Shown piece by piece: positions 15,819 through 24,321 of a DNA stretch of 64,000 bases. Below the pieces are notes generated by a model that saw only the letters and a list, made by a program, of their open reading frames with translations, did not search any database and was not told where the DNA came from. This stretch comes from Microbacterium sp. zg-Y818 (GTDB lineage Bacteria > Actinomycetota > Actinomycetes > Actinomycetales > Microbacteriaceae), in NCBI RefSeq assembly GCF_030246905.1, contig NZ_CP126741.1, positions 2,728,001-2,792,000 on the forward strand, given 5' to 3'. Every line of letters starts with the position of its first letter. The first letter of the stretch is position 1. Both the position numbers and the translations under genes were made by a program.

Positions 15819-17141
15819 TCAGTCCGCGACAGGCAGACCCAGGTCCTTCAGCGCCGCGACCGCGTCGGTCTGGCCGGTCGTGAAGATGTCCGCGACGGTG
15901 GCTCCGCCCGACGCGACGGCCGAGGCGGTCTCGTTCATGGTGGTGAGCGAGGCGAATCCGGGGGCGTAGACGAACTCGGGGTTCATGCGAGCGGATGCCG
16001 TGGCGAGCTCGGCCAGCACGTCCTGGCCGCCGAACTGACGCAGCATCTTCTCGCTGGTCTCCGGGGTGCCGTTGGCGGCGACGACGAGGCCCTGCGACGC
16101 GAGGTCGTCGATCTGCGTGTTGAACCAGCCGTTGAAGGCCATGGCCTCGGCCGGGTGCTCGCAGCCCGAGAGCACGGCGACGCCGGAGCCACCGTCGGGG
16201 CCCGAGAGCTCGCCTGCTCCGAAGTCGGGCAGCTGGGCGACGCGCCACTGACCCTCGGCCGGCGTGCCGTCGAGCGAGTCGAGCATGAAGCCCGCCTCCC
16301 ACGCCGCGCCGATGTGGCCGATCAGGGTGCTGTTGTTGACGGCCTGCGTGAAGCCTTCGCCCCAGCGCTCGGTGACCAGGGCGTCCTGCCCGTCGATCAG
16401 TCCCTGCCAGAAGGCCGCGACCTTCTGGCTTCCGGCGCCCTCGACGTCGACGCTCCACGCGTCGCCCGAGGTGTCGAACCAGGCGTCACCGGCCGCGGCG
16501 GACTGGGCCGACAGCCAGTTGAGACCCTCGTCGGGCGTGAAGGCGGCGAGGTACTTGCCCACGTCGGCGGCGACGGCAGCGCTGGCCGAGAGCTCCTCGA
16601 TCGTGGTCGGGACCGTGAGGCCGAGGTTCTCGAGCTCTGCCTGGTTGTAGTAGTACACGAGGGGGCCGGTGTCCTGCGGCAGACCCACGACCGCGTCGCC
16701 GACGGTCATCATCGCGTACGCACCGGCGCCGAAGTCGTCCTTGTAGTCCCCCGCGTGCTCTGCGACGTCTTCGAGCAGGCCCTTGACGAACAGCTGCGGC
16801 ACCTCGGAGTACCCGACCTGTGCCAGGCAGGGGCCGTTGCCCGCCTTGACGTCGGTCTCGAGCTTCAGGATCAGGTCGCTGGCAGCACCGTCGAACTTGG
16901 TGGCGCTGACCTGGATGCCGGGGTTCTCGGCGTTCCAGCGCTCGACGATGTCGGCGACGGCGGTCATGCCCTCACCGTCGGGGAGGCGATGGATGTAGCT
17001 GAGCTCCACCACGTCGTCGGACGAGCCCGCCGTCGTGCCGGTGCCGGCGCCGCCGCTGCTGCAGGCGGCGAGTGCGACGGCGGACAGAGCCGCCAGTGCT
17101 GTGACGGCGACGGGACGTCCGGCGCGGAACTTCGATGTCAT
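15819..17141 (-). CDS. sugar ABC transporter substrate-binding lipoprotein (locus 1)
   Basis: 440 aa. Lipoprotein signal: basic MTSKFRAGRP, a hydrophobic core, then the lipobox LAAC followed by SSGGAG. The mature part has the CUT1 binding-protein fold with segments such as WNAENPGIQV, VGLPQDTGPLVYYYNQ and AFNGWFN. The ATG at 17141 is preceded by GAAGGGGAG; longer in-frame starts (17258) would run through the operator. First gene of the transporter operon, so it should be made in excess over the permeases. A copy of the LacI operator lies about 100 bases upstream, between it and the divergent GH20 gene. Confidence 0.93.
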   Translation of the reverse strand: MTSKFRAGRPVAVTALAALSAVALAACSSGGAGTGTTAGSSDDVVELSYIHRLPDGEGMTAVADIVERWNAENPGIQVSATKFDGAASDLILKLETDVKAGNGPCLAQVGYSEVPQLFVKGLLEDVAEHAGDYKDDFGAGAYAMMTVGDAVVGLPQDTGPLVYYYNQAELENLGLTVPTTIEELSASAAVAADVGKYLAAFTPDEGLNWLSAQSAAAGDAWFDTSGDAWSVDVEGAGSQKVAAFWQGLIDGQDALVTERWGEGFTQAVNNSTLIGHIGAAWEAGFMLDSLDGTPAEGQWRVAQLPDFGAGELSGPDGGSGVAVLSGCEHPAEAMAFNGWFNTQIDDLASQGLVVAANGTPETSEKMLRQFGGQDVLAELATASARMNPEFVYAPGFASLTTMNETASAVASGGATVADIFTTGQTDAVAALKDLGLPVAD

Positions 17142-17243
17142 GTGATCGCTCCCCTTCGAGGATGCCGCACCGATGTCGAGCGGCGTTGCTTCCATCGGCG
17201 GCAGCTGCGAGATCATGCATTCGCCATCTCCGTCGATGAGATG

Positions 17244-17259
17244 GATGTTTGCGTTCACA
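17244..17259. promoter_or_regulatory. second copy of the locus-1 LacI operator
   Basis: GATGTTTGCGTTCACA, identical over 16 bases to part of the palindrome at 11947-11968 (read on the other strand). It is placed between the divergent binding-protein gene (start 17141) and GH20 gene (start 17349). It implies that one LacI protein controls GH35, the transporter and GH20 together. Confidence 0.7.
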
Positions 17260-17348
17260 CTACCCCCACTCCGCCTATGATCAAGTCACGGGTCGATTTC
17301 ATCGACAGCCGTTGCTCACCGCGAACACTGGCCGCTACAGGAGTGAAG

Positions 17349-18875
17349 ATGCTCACCCTCGTCCCCCGCCCCCGCACGCTGCGCACGTCGCCGGACGAGG
17401 AGGCGCTCACCCTCGGCACGACGCCGGGCATCGCGGCCGCGGGAGCGGCTCGACCGGTGGCCGAGCTGCTGGCGGCATCCCTCCGCAGCCGGGGCGCGGT
17501 GCCCTCCGTCGCGGACGCGGACGATGCGGCGATCATCACGCTCGAGCTGACCGGGCCCGATGGCTCCCGCGGCGCTTCGGGCGACGACACCGCGGACGAG
17601 TCGTACACCCTCGACATCACCTCCGACGCGGTCACCGTTTCGGCGCCCGAGCCGGCGGGACTCTTCCGCGGCACGCAGACGCTGCTGCAGCTGCTGCCGG
17701 TCGATCTGACGGGCTCCGCTCAGCTGCCCGTGCTGCACGTCGACGATGCCCCCCGCTTCGGGTACCGGGGCGTGATGCTCGACGTGGTGCGCCACTTCTT
17801 CCCCGTGGCGGATGTCCTGCGGTTCATCGACGCCCTCGCGCTGCTGAAGATCAACGCGCTGCACCTGCACCTCACCGACGACCAGGGCTGGCGCCTGCAC
17901 ATCGACTCCTGGCCGGATCTCACCGCCGTCGGCGCCCGCGGCGCCGTGGGAGACGCGCCGGGCGGCTTCTACACGCAGGACGACCTGCGCCGCATCATCG
18001 CCTACGCGGCCGAGCGCTTCATCACCGTGGTCCCCGAGATCGACCTGCCCGGGCACACCAATGCCGCGCTCCACGCCTACGCGGAGCTCAACGCCGACGG
18101 CGTCGCCCGCGAGGCGTACCACGGCATCGAAGTGGGGTTCTCGTCGCTCTCCGCCTCGCCCGAGCGCGCCGAGGCGACCGACCGGTTCCTGCGGGACGTG
18201 CTCGGCGAAGTCGCCGCGCTCACGCCCGGTCCGTGGTTGCACGTCGGAGGCGACGAATCCTGGTCGACATCGCCCGAGGACTATCGCGATCTCGTCCGGC
18301 GCATCACGTCCGCCGCCGCGGGCACGGGCAAGCGCGTCATCGGCTGGCACGAGATCGGGTCGTGCGACGACCTCCCCGCCGGCACGATCGCGCAGTACTG
18401 GAGCTACCTGCAGCCGGTGTCACCGGCGGCGGAGCAGGTGCGTTCCGTGGTCGCCCGCGGCGGGCAGGTGATCATGTCGCCGGCCGACGTCGCGTATCTC
18501 GACATCCGCTACCCCGAGGACATCCCCACTCCCGGCGGCTACGCGCTCGGCCTGGACTGGGCCGATGGGCCGACGTCCTTCGACGCCGCGTATGCGTGGG
18601 AGCCCACGGCCATCGTGGACGGCATCGCGGAATCCGACATCCTCGGCGTGGAGTCGCCCCTGTGGACCGAGACGGCGCTCACCATCGCCGACGTCGAGCA
18701 CCTCGGGTTCCCCCGTGCCGCCGCGCTGGCCGAGATCGGCTGGTCGGCTGCCGGCGACCGCCATCCGGTCGAGTTCGCCGGTCGCGTCGCGATGCTCGGA
18801 CCGGTATGGGATGCCGCCGGGGTCCGGTACGCGCGACTGGGCGCCGTGCCCTGGCCCGGCGCGGACCCGGCCTAG
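17349..18875 (+). CDS. beta-N-acetylhexosaminidase, glycoside hydrolase family 20
   Basis: 508 aa. N-terminal GH20b-type alpha/beta domain (about 1-125), then the catalytic barrel starting at APRFGYRGVMLDVVRHFF. The catalytic pair D302-E303 is in LHVGGDESW; GH20 enzymes use substrate-assisted catalysis with this Asp-Glu dyad. Further signatures are HLHLTDDQGWRL (171-182) and PEIDLPGHTNAAL. No signal peptide, so it is cytoplasmic. The ATG at 17349 has AGGAG upstream; the frame is open far to the left but that part is antisense to the binding-protein gene. It would remove terminal GlcNAc or GalNAc from imported oligosaccharides, feeding the ROK/SIS enzymes of the Aga-like operon. Its stop overlaps the convergent DUF7882 gene (shared CTAG). 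Confidence 0.93.
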   Translation: MLTLVPRPRTLRTSPDEEALTLGTTPGIAAAGAARPVAELLAASLRSRGAVPSVADADDAAIITLELTGPDGSRGASGDDTADESYTLDITSDAVTVSAPEPAGLFRGTQTLLQLLPVDLTGSAQLPVLHVDDAPRFGYRGVMLDVVRHFFPVADVLRFIDALALLKINALHLHLTDDQGWRLHIDSWPDLTAVGARGAVGDAPGGFYTQDDLRRIIAYAAERFITVVPEIDLPGHTNAALHAYAELNADGVAREAYHGIEVGFSSLSASPERAEATDRFLRDVLGEVAALTPGPWLHVGGDESWSTSPEDYRDLVRRITSAAAGTGKRVIGWHEIGSCDDLPAGTIAQYWSYLQPVSPAAEQVRSVVARGGQVIMSPADVAYLDIRYPEDIPTPGGYALGLDWADGPTSFDAAYAWEPTAIVDGIAESDILGVESPLWTETALTIADVEHLGFPRAAALAEIGWSAAGDRHPVEFAGRVAMLGPVWDAAGVRYARLGAVPWPGADPA

Positions 18876-19270
18876 CGGGCTGCGCCGGCGCCGTCGGAGA
18901 CCAGGTCGCCGGCACGCAGCCGCGGGCGCGGCCGACGGCCGGGGACGAGGTGCTGCGTGGCGTCGGGTCCCGGAGTGTGCAGCGGCGGCAGCGTCAGGGC
19001 GCCCGTGCGGGAGACCTCGTGGGCGAGGTCGCGGATGCGCTGCGGGTCGAGCGCGCAGGGTTCCGCGGAATCGAACAGGAAACGCAGCGGGATGCTCGGC
19101 GAGATCCACAGCGTCGTGCGTCCGGCAGGACTCTGCGCGTCGTGCCGCCAGGCGACGGTGAAGCTCTCGCTGCGGCGCAGCTTGGTCGTCATCACGACCT
19201 TTAGATGCGCCAGCAGCACATCCTCGATGTGGACGGGCGAATCGGCGGATCCGTAAAACAACATGCCCAT
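18872..19270 (-). CDS. DUF7882-type small protein (copy 3 of 3)
   Basis: 132 aa. Same N-terminal pattern as the copies at 626 and 5934: GMLFYGS, then IEDVLLAHLKVVMTTKLRR, ESFTVAW, then RTTLWISPSIPLRFLF. This copy has a longer, Pro/Arg-rich C-terminal tail (residues 95-132). AGGAGAG precedes the ATG at 19270. It is convergent with the GH20 gene, the two stops overlapping in CTAG. The 243 bases upstream hold no other gene I can support, so it probably has its own promoter. The function of the family is unknown; no catalytic motif is evident. Confidence 0.83.
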   Translation of the reverse strand: MGMLFYGSADSPVHIEDVLLAHLKVVMTTKLRRSESFTVAWRHDAQSPAGRTTLWISPSIPLRFLFDSAEPCALDPQRIRDLAHEVSRTGALTLPPLHTPGPDATQHLVPGRRPRPRLRAGDLVSDGAGAAR

Positions 19271-19513
19271 GGCGCTCTCCTAAACGTTGCACACCAGGTC
19301 GCGGAGAGTCTTCAAAGAGGGCGATTCGACAAGCGATTCGGGGTGCTGGTGTGACGGCGACTGAGCGGCGTCTGCGGGACCTGTCTTCTCACAGTACGGC
19401 CGCGGTGACGCTCCGGGGCCGTTTGGGGCTGACCTCGAGGTGAGGACTCTCTCATCCAGGCACCGCCGGTCGCGGCGACCCAGGAGGGACCGCAGGAGGT
19501 CTGCCCCTATCGC

Positions 19514-20563
19514 CTACCCGTCGCCCTCGTGCTCCAGGCGGATACGGCGCCCCTCGGCGACGTCTTCGCGCTCCTTCTCGGCACGCTTGTCGCTCTTACG
19601 GGTGTCGCGCGCGGGCAGCTGGATGTTCTCCTCCGCCGCGATGCCACCCTGAAGCTGTCGGCCGCGTTCGAGCTCGGCGTCGAACTCCGCTCCGAAGAGA
19701 AGGGCGAGGTTGGCGATCCACAGCCACAGCAGAAAGACGATGACTCCGGCCAGCGACCCGTAGGTGCGGTCGTAGTTGGAGAAGTTCGAGACGTAGAGGC
19801 CGAACCCGAGCGTCCCCAGCGCCAGCACGACGATGGCCAGGAGCGCACCCATGCTGACCCAGCGGAACTTGGGCTGCTTCGCGTTCGGGGTGGCGTAGTA
19901 CAGCACCGCGACGAGGAAGACCACGATCAGCAGCAGCACCGGCCACTTGGCGATGTCCCATGCCAGGCGCACGCCCTCACCCAGGCCGAGCGCACTGCCC
20001 ACCGCGTCGGCGACGTCGCCGGAGAGCACCAGCCCGATCGCGACCAGCGCCAACGAGACGACGGCGATGATGGTCACCACGAGCTGCATGGGGCGGAGCT
20101 TCCAGAAGGGCCGCCCCTCTTCGATCTCGTAGATGCGGTTCATGGCCCGGCTGAACGCTCCCACGTACCCCGACGCCGACCACAGCGCCACCAGGATGCC
20201 GATGATCAGCGCCAGGCCGGCACCCGGTGCCTCGGACAGCTGCTCGACGGGGCCACGCAAGGCGTCGGCGGTGTCGCCAGGGGCCACGTCCTCGACGATG
20301 CCCAGCACAGCGTCGGCCGCGGCACCGCTCTGCCCGACGACGCCGAGCAGCGAGAAGATGGCGATGAGCGCCGGGAAGATCGCGAGCACCGCGTAGTAGG
20401 TCAGTCCCGCCGCGGCATCCACGCAGCCGTCGGCGGTGAACTCGCGGATGGTCTTGCCGAGCACGTACTTCCAGGAGCGCTTGCTGATCTCGGTCGGCTT
20501 GTCGGGCTTGTCCGCCTGGTCGGGGTGTGGCGCGTCGGTGCGGGTGTTCTGGTGCTGGCTCAC
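19514..20563 (-). CDS. YihY/BrkB-family inner membrane protein
   Basis: 349 aa. YihY family with about six membrane segments. The family signature DAAAGLTYYAVLAIFPALIAIFSLLG is split across the first segment, and GYVGAFSRAMNRIYEIEEGRPFWKLR follows the second. The last segments include FLLWLWIANLALLFGAEFDAE. The hydrophilic N-terminus (Asp/Pro/Lys-rich) and the charged C-terminal tail are variable regions. Once named ribonuclease BN by error, the family has no proven enzymatic role; some members are annotated as transporters. GTG at 20563 is chosen because GGAAGGA lies at good spacing. A single gene with no obvious operon partner. Confidence 0.88.
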   Translation of the reverse strand: MSQHQNTRTDAPHPDQADKPDKPTEISKRSWKYVLGKTIREFTADGCVDAAAGLTYYAVLAIFPALIAIFSLLGVVGQSGAAADAVLGIVEDVAPGDTADALRGPVEQLSEAPGAGLALIIGILVALWSASGYVGAFSRAMNRIYEIEEGRPFWKLRPMQLVVTIIAVVSLALVAIGLVLSGDVADAVGSALGLGEGVRLAWDIAKWPVLLLIVVFLVAVLYYATPNAKQPKFRWVSMGALLAIVVLALGTLGFGLYVSNFSNYDRTYGSLAGVIVFLLWLWIANLALLFGAEFDAELERGRQLQGGIAAEENIQLPARDTRKSDKRAEKEREDVAEGRRIRLEHEGDG

Positions 20564-20795
20564 TGTTGCCGTCCTTCCATCGTGCGGGGCGCCCGGGGGC
20601 GAGGCCCGACCAGCAGTATCGGCATGAGCGGCGCTGCCGGGCAGGTGGTTGCCAAGGCCGGAGGCGTGTGCTTGCCCGCGCGCCACATCATCGTCTCGCT
20701 CGCGTATTCGTCGATGCCGACAGCCCGTCTAGGCGATCGGGCCGCGCCGGGCAAGCCCGTTGTCCAGTCGGAGCCGGCAGGGGTTACTGGGGGGC

Positions 20796-22001
20796 ATGAC
20801 CTCAGCATCACGCAAAGCCCGCGCAGGTCATCGGGTCGTCGTCATCGGCGGAGGCAATGCCGGCCTCAGCGTCGCGGGGCGGCTGCGCCGAGCCGGCGTG
20901 CGCGACGTCACCGTCATCGAACCACGGGAGACGCACATCTTCGCGCCGCTGCAGTCGCACATCGCCGGTGGTCGGGCGCGGGTGGCCGACGCGGTGCGGC
21001 CGCAGGCGAAGGTGACGCCCCGGGGGGTGCGGTGGGTGCAGGATGCCGCCACCGCCATCGACACCGCGCGGCAGACGGTGCAGGTCGCCGGCGGCGCGGA
21101 GCTGCCCTACGACGATCTCGTGATCTGCCCCGGCATCCGCATGCTCTGGGACGCCGTCCCCGGGCTCGCCGAAGCCATGCGCACCGAGGCCGGGGTATCG
21201 AACTACGATCTGGAGCTCGCGCGCAAGGCGTCGCCGGCGCTGCGGGACCTGACCGGCGGCACGGTGGTCTTCGTGCAGTCTCCGAGCCCGGCATCCTGCG
21301 CCGCCGCGGCGCAAAAGCCCATGTACCTCGCCTGCGACTGGTGGCGTGCTCGCGGAGTGCTCGACGATGTCCGCGTGGTCTTCGCCACCCCCGAGCCCGA
21401 GCTCTTCCACGTCGCCGAGGTCGACGCCGAGCTGCGGCGGAAGGTCGCCGAGTACGGCATCGAGGTGCGGCGGGCGACCGATCTTTCGAGCGTGGATGCC
21501 ACCGCACGCACCGTGACCCTCGCGCACGGCGGCCGGGAAGAGGTACTGGGCTACGACCTGCTGCACGCGGAGCCGCCGCAGGGGCCGCCGGCCTGGCTGC
21601 AGACCTCGGGACTCACCGACGCCCGCGGATACGTGGACATCGATCCCGAGACGCTACGCTCGCGCCGAGTGCCGACCGTGTGGTCACTGGGCGATGCCGC
21701 CGAGACGCAGACGCCCCGTTCGGGCGGAGCGATCCGCACCCAGAGCACCGTGCTGGTCGACAACCTGCTCGCCGCGCTCGAGGGACGGCCGCTGCCTGCC
21801 CGGTACGACGGCTACTCGGTGTGCCCCTTCACCGTCTCGCGCGACACCGTGGTGTTCGCGGAGTTCGACCGCGACGGTGACCCGGAGCCGACCCTGCCCT
21901 GGTGGAAGGGGTCGATGCGGGAAAGCCGCCTGACGTGGATCCTCGACCGCTACGTGCTGCCCTGGGTCTACTGGAACCTCATCGTCAAGGGTCGCGCGTA
22001 A
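20796..22001 (+). CDS. FAD-dependent oxidoreductase, sulfide:quinone oxidoreductase-like
   Basis: 401 aa. N-terminal FAD-binding Rossmann motif VVVIGGGNAGLSVAGRL (G18-G23). The sequence THIFAPLQSHIAGG and the middle segment SPSPASCAAAAQKPMYLACDWW (split by Cys168 and Cys180) match the SQR-like group of the disulfide reductase family. A late segment VWSLGDAAETQTPRSGGAIR is the second FAD contact. It would oxidise sulfide or a related reduced sulfur compound and pass electrons to quinone at the membrane face. A third redox Cys is possibly the one in YSVCPFTV, but the pattern differs from true SQR. No other sulfur genes are nearby. It ends 8 bases from the convergent HTH/membrane gene. Confidence 0.82.
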   Translation: MTSASRKARAGHRVVVIGGGNAGLSVAGRLRRAGVRDVTVIEPRETHIFAPLQSHIAGGRARVADAVRPQAKVTPRGVRWVQDAATAIDTARQTVQVAGGAELPYDDLVICPGIRMLWDAVPGLAEAMRTEAGVSNYDLELARKASPALRDLTGGTVVFVQSPSPASCAAAAQKPMYLACDWWRARGVLDDVRVVFATPEPELFHVAEVDAELRRKVAEYGIEVRRATDLSSVDATARTVTLAHGGREEVLGYDLLHAEPPQGPPAWLQTSGLTDARGYVDIDPETLRSRRVPTVWSLGDAAETQTPRSGGAIRTQSTVLVDNLLAALEGRPLPARYDGYSVCPFTVSRDTVVFAEFDRDGDPEPTLPWWKGSMRESRLTWILDRYVLPWVYWNLIVKGRA

Positions 22002-22009
22002 GGCGGACC

Positions 22010-23065
22010 TCAGCTCGCGCCGGAGGTGTCGGGGCGCCCGGAGACGAGGCGTCCGAGGCCTTGGATCGCGTGATCGGGTCGCCCGGCCAGATGGCGCACG
22101 AGAAGCGGCAGAAGGGCGAGCGCGATGAACCCCGAGATCAGCTTGTCCATCAGCGACGTGATGATGTTCGACGAGAACACCGCACCCCAGAACTGGTGCC
22201 CGATGGCCACGAGGTTGCCCGACAGCGTTTGGGCGCCGGCGTTGATCGAGAACCCGCCGTAAACGAACATGATCAGCAGCGTCGCCACGAGCGTGCAGCA
22301 CACGCCGACGAGCAGGCTGAGCACGAGGACGCGCGAGGGGGAGCGCCCCATTCGCCACTGCCGCACGCCGTATCCCCAGACCAGAGCGCCGACGATGTTG
22401 ACGACGGTGAACGGGATTCCCACGAGGGTCCATTCGAAGAGCGCGAACAGCCCGTGCGTGAGAATCGCGACGGCGACGCCGTACCAGGGACCCAGCGCGA
22501 CCGAGACGATCGCGGTGCCCACCATGTCGAGATACAGCGGCAGCGCGAGTGTGCGGACGAAGATCGATCCCGCCATGTTGGCGGCGACCCCCAGCGCGAC
22601 GATGATCGTGCCGGCCAGCAGGAACGAACGGACGACGGGACGGGACGCGACAGGCGGGATCGCGGCTTCGTCTCTCGGGGCCGGGACGGGTTGGGCGGGG
22701 GCGGGGGCCGGTTCGGGAGGACTGGTGGGGACGGCTGGGGTGGCTGGGCCGACCTCTTCGGCACGGGCACGCACGCAGTAATCCCGCCAGTACGCCGCCC
22801 GCTCGGCATCCTCACCCAGAACGGTCGCGATGTCCGCCACCAGCCGTGCGTTGATGCGGCGCCGGCCGGCACGGAAGGCATCGTAGACGGTGGAGCGTCC
22901 GACGTAGGCGGCGGCCTCGCTCATTCCGCGGGCCTCCCGCAGCCGGCGCACCCGCTCCGCGATCTGCGCGTAGCTGACGTCGCCGGCCGTGAGCCTGAGC
23001 AGCTGGAAGTCCGCGACGAAGCGGTCCATGAGGCTCCCCGATGGGAGCTGGTCGTTCGTGTGCAC
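22010..23065 (-). CDS. HTH domain fused to a polytopic ECF-S/LytS-like membrane domain
   Basis: 351 aa, GTG start with GGGGAGGGG upstream. Residues about 25-95 form a helix-turn-helix region (AQIAERVRRLREARGM, then YVGRSTVYDAFRAGRRRINARLV). A Pro/Ala-rich linker (105-140) joins it to five or six membrane segments (about 146-168, 178-203, 205-232, 245-270, 300-325). The segment LYLDMVGTAIVSVALGPWYGVAVA and the following FALFEWTLVGIPFTVVNIVGAL resemble S components of ECF vitamin transporters. A DNA-binding module tethered to such a domain suggests a membrane-anchored, ligand-sensing regulator rather than a simple transporter. No ECF A or T genes are nearby. The ligand is unknown; domain assignment of the membrane part is by pattern only. 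Confidence 0.7.
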   Translation of the reverse strand: MHTNDQLPSGSLMDRFVADFQLLRLTAGDVSYAQIAERVRRLREARGMSEAAAYVGRSTVYDAFRAGRRRINARLVADIATVLGEDAERAAYWRDYCVRARAEEVGPATPAVPTSPPEPAPAPAQPVPAPRDEAAIPPVASRPVVRSFLLAGTIIVALGVAANMAGSIFVRTLALPLYLDMVGTAIVSVALGPWYGVAVAILTHGLFALFEWTLVGIPFTVVNIVGALVWGYGVRQWRMGRSPSRVLVLSLLVGVCCTLVATLLIMFVYGGFSINAGAQTLSGNLVAIGHQFWGAVFSSNIITSLMDKLISGFIALALLPLLVRHLAGRPDHAIQGLGRLVSGRPDTSGAS

Positions 23066-23452
23066 TCGCCCCTCCCCAGAGCTCGCGGGCGACGGCCGGC
23101 TGCTGAGGAGCATAGCGCGCGGACGCAGGACCCTCGGCTGCGGAGATCGTGGTTCCGGGACCGTCCGGGAACGTCCGGGAACCGCTGCCGGCGCCGTCCG
23201 GTTGACCACACGGCGGTAAATTGGCATTCACTCACCCGCCACCCGACGGGGCCCGACAGCGTCGGCGCACCGACAGGGAGAAGAGACACCCAGGGGGACC
23301 GGCGGTCTCGCGGGAGGAGCAGGTGGTCGGGGTGCACCCCGACGAAGCTGTGGCGCTGGGGGGCGCTGTTCCGGCTTCAGTCGAGGGTCAGGCACCCCGG
23401 CCACCCCACTTCGGCGTCGGTGTGGAGTCCACGACCTCTACGCTGAAGGGCT
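23066..23452. other. 387-bp interval upstream of the HTH/membrane gene
   Basis: No gene seen. It holds the phased TCCGGGA repeats listed separately and, from 23221 on, the leader region of the EI24 gene. I find no riboswitch motif that I recognise. Confidence 0.5.
23154..23180. promoter_or_regulatory. three TCCGGGA repeats phased by exactly 10 bp
   Basis: TCCGGGA occurs at 23154-23160, 23164-23170 and 23174-23180, so every copy falls on the same face of the DNA helix. They lie about 90-115 bases upstream of the HTH/membrane gene start. Likely an autoregulatory or activator site; inference. Confidence 0.45.
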
Positions 23453-24211
23453 ATGCGCGAACTGACTCGGGGCCTGGGCGATCTGGCCCGCGGCTTCGGC
23501 CTGTGGCGTCGGCGGCCCGGCCTGATGGCGTGGGGGCTCGTGCCCGCCGCCATCGTGGGGGCGCTGTTCCTCGCGGGCCTGGTGACCCTGGCATTCTTCC
23601 TGCCGTCGATCGCCGAGGCGCTCACTCCCTTCGCCGACGGGTGGCCGGCGGTGTGGACCACGGTTGTGCGCTTCGCTGCGGGCACGGCGGTGTTCGCGGC
23701 GGCGCTGGTGGTCGTCGCGGTGTCGTTCACGGCCCTCACCCTGATCGTCGGCGAGCCGTTCTACGACCGCATCTGGCGGGCTGTCGAGTCAGAGACCGGC
23801 AGCGAGGGGCTGGACGCGCCATACGGATTCTGGCGGTCCGCCGCCGATTCACTGGCCCTCATCGCCCGCGGTCTCGGGATCGCCGTCCTCGCGGCGCTCG
23901 GCGGGCTCGTCCCGCTGATCGGAGGACCCCTGGGGGCCGCAACCGGCATCGTCCTCACCGGGTGGCTGCTCGCCGACGAACTGACGGCGCGGGCGCTGGC
24001 GGCCCGCGGCATCGACCGACGCTCGCGGCGGCGCCTGCTGCGCACGCAACGAGGTCGCGCGCTCGGATTCGGCATCGCCACGCAGCTGTGCTTCCTGGTG
24101 CCGCTCGGGGCGGTGGCGGTCATGCCCGCGGCCGTGGCGGGCTCCACGATGCTCGCCCAGTCCCTGCTCAGCGGCACGGCGAGCCGTCCGGCATCCGATA
24201 CCGCACGCTGA
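23453..24211 (+). CDS. EI24/CysZ-like membrane protein
   Basis: 252 aa with four or more membrane segments: residues about 24-50 (GLMAWGLVPAAIVGALFLAGL), 68-100, and a pair between about 135 and 170, with another near 205-230. The middle GEPFYDRIW motif (about 100-108) is the signature of the EI24 domain family, which includes CysZ. CysZ proteins move sulfate; actinobacterial EI24 proteins are uncharacterised. Its position two genes from an SQR-like flavoprotein could hint at sulfur metabolism, but the genes are not in an operon. The basic segment RGIDRRSRRRLLRTQRGRA is a probable cytoplasmic loop. Confidence 0.85.
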   Translation: MRELTRGLGDLARGFGLWRRRPGLMAWGLVPAAIVGALFLAGLVTLAFFLPSIAEALTPFADGWPAVWTTVVRFAAGTAVFAAALVVVAVSFTALTLIVGEPFYDRIWRAVESETGSEGLDAPYGFWRSAADSLALIARGLGIAVLAALGGLVPLIGGPLGAATGIVLTGWLLADELTARALAARGIDRRSRRRLLRTQRGRALGFGIATQLCFLVPLGAVAVMPAAVAGSTMLAQSLLSGTASRPASDTAR

Positions 24212-24321
24212 GCGGCACACGCAAGGGCAGATCTCCCCATCGGGGCCTGCGGCCCGGTCACGCTACGGTGGCGCTGATCCCGCGACACGGATGCCGCGGC
24301 GGAAACCCGGGGGAAGACGAC

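Noticed and set aside
15420..17348. Very long open frame upstream of GH20 on the plus strand
   Set aside because: It is antisense to the binding-protein and permease genes, with Arg/Gly-rich composition typical of GC-rich shadow frames. GH20 starts at 17349 with a good ribosome binding site.
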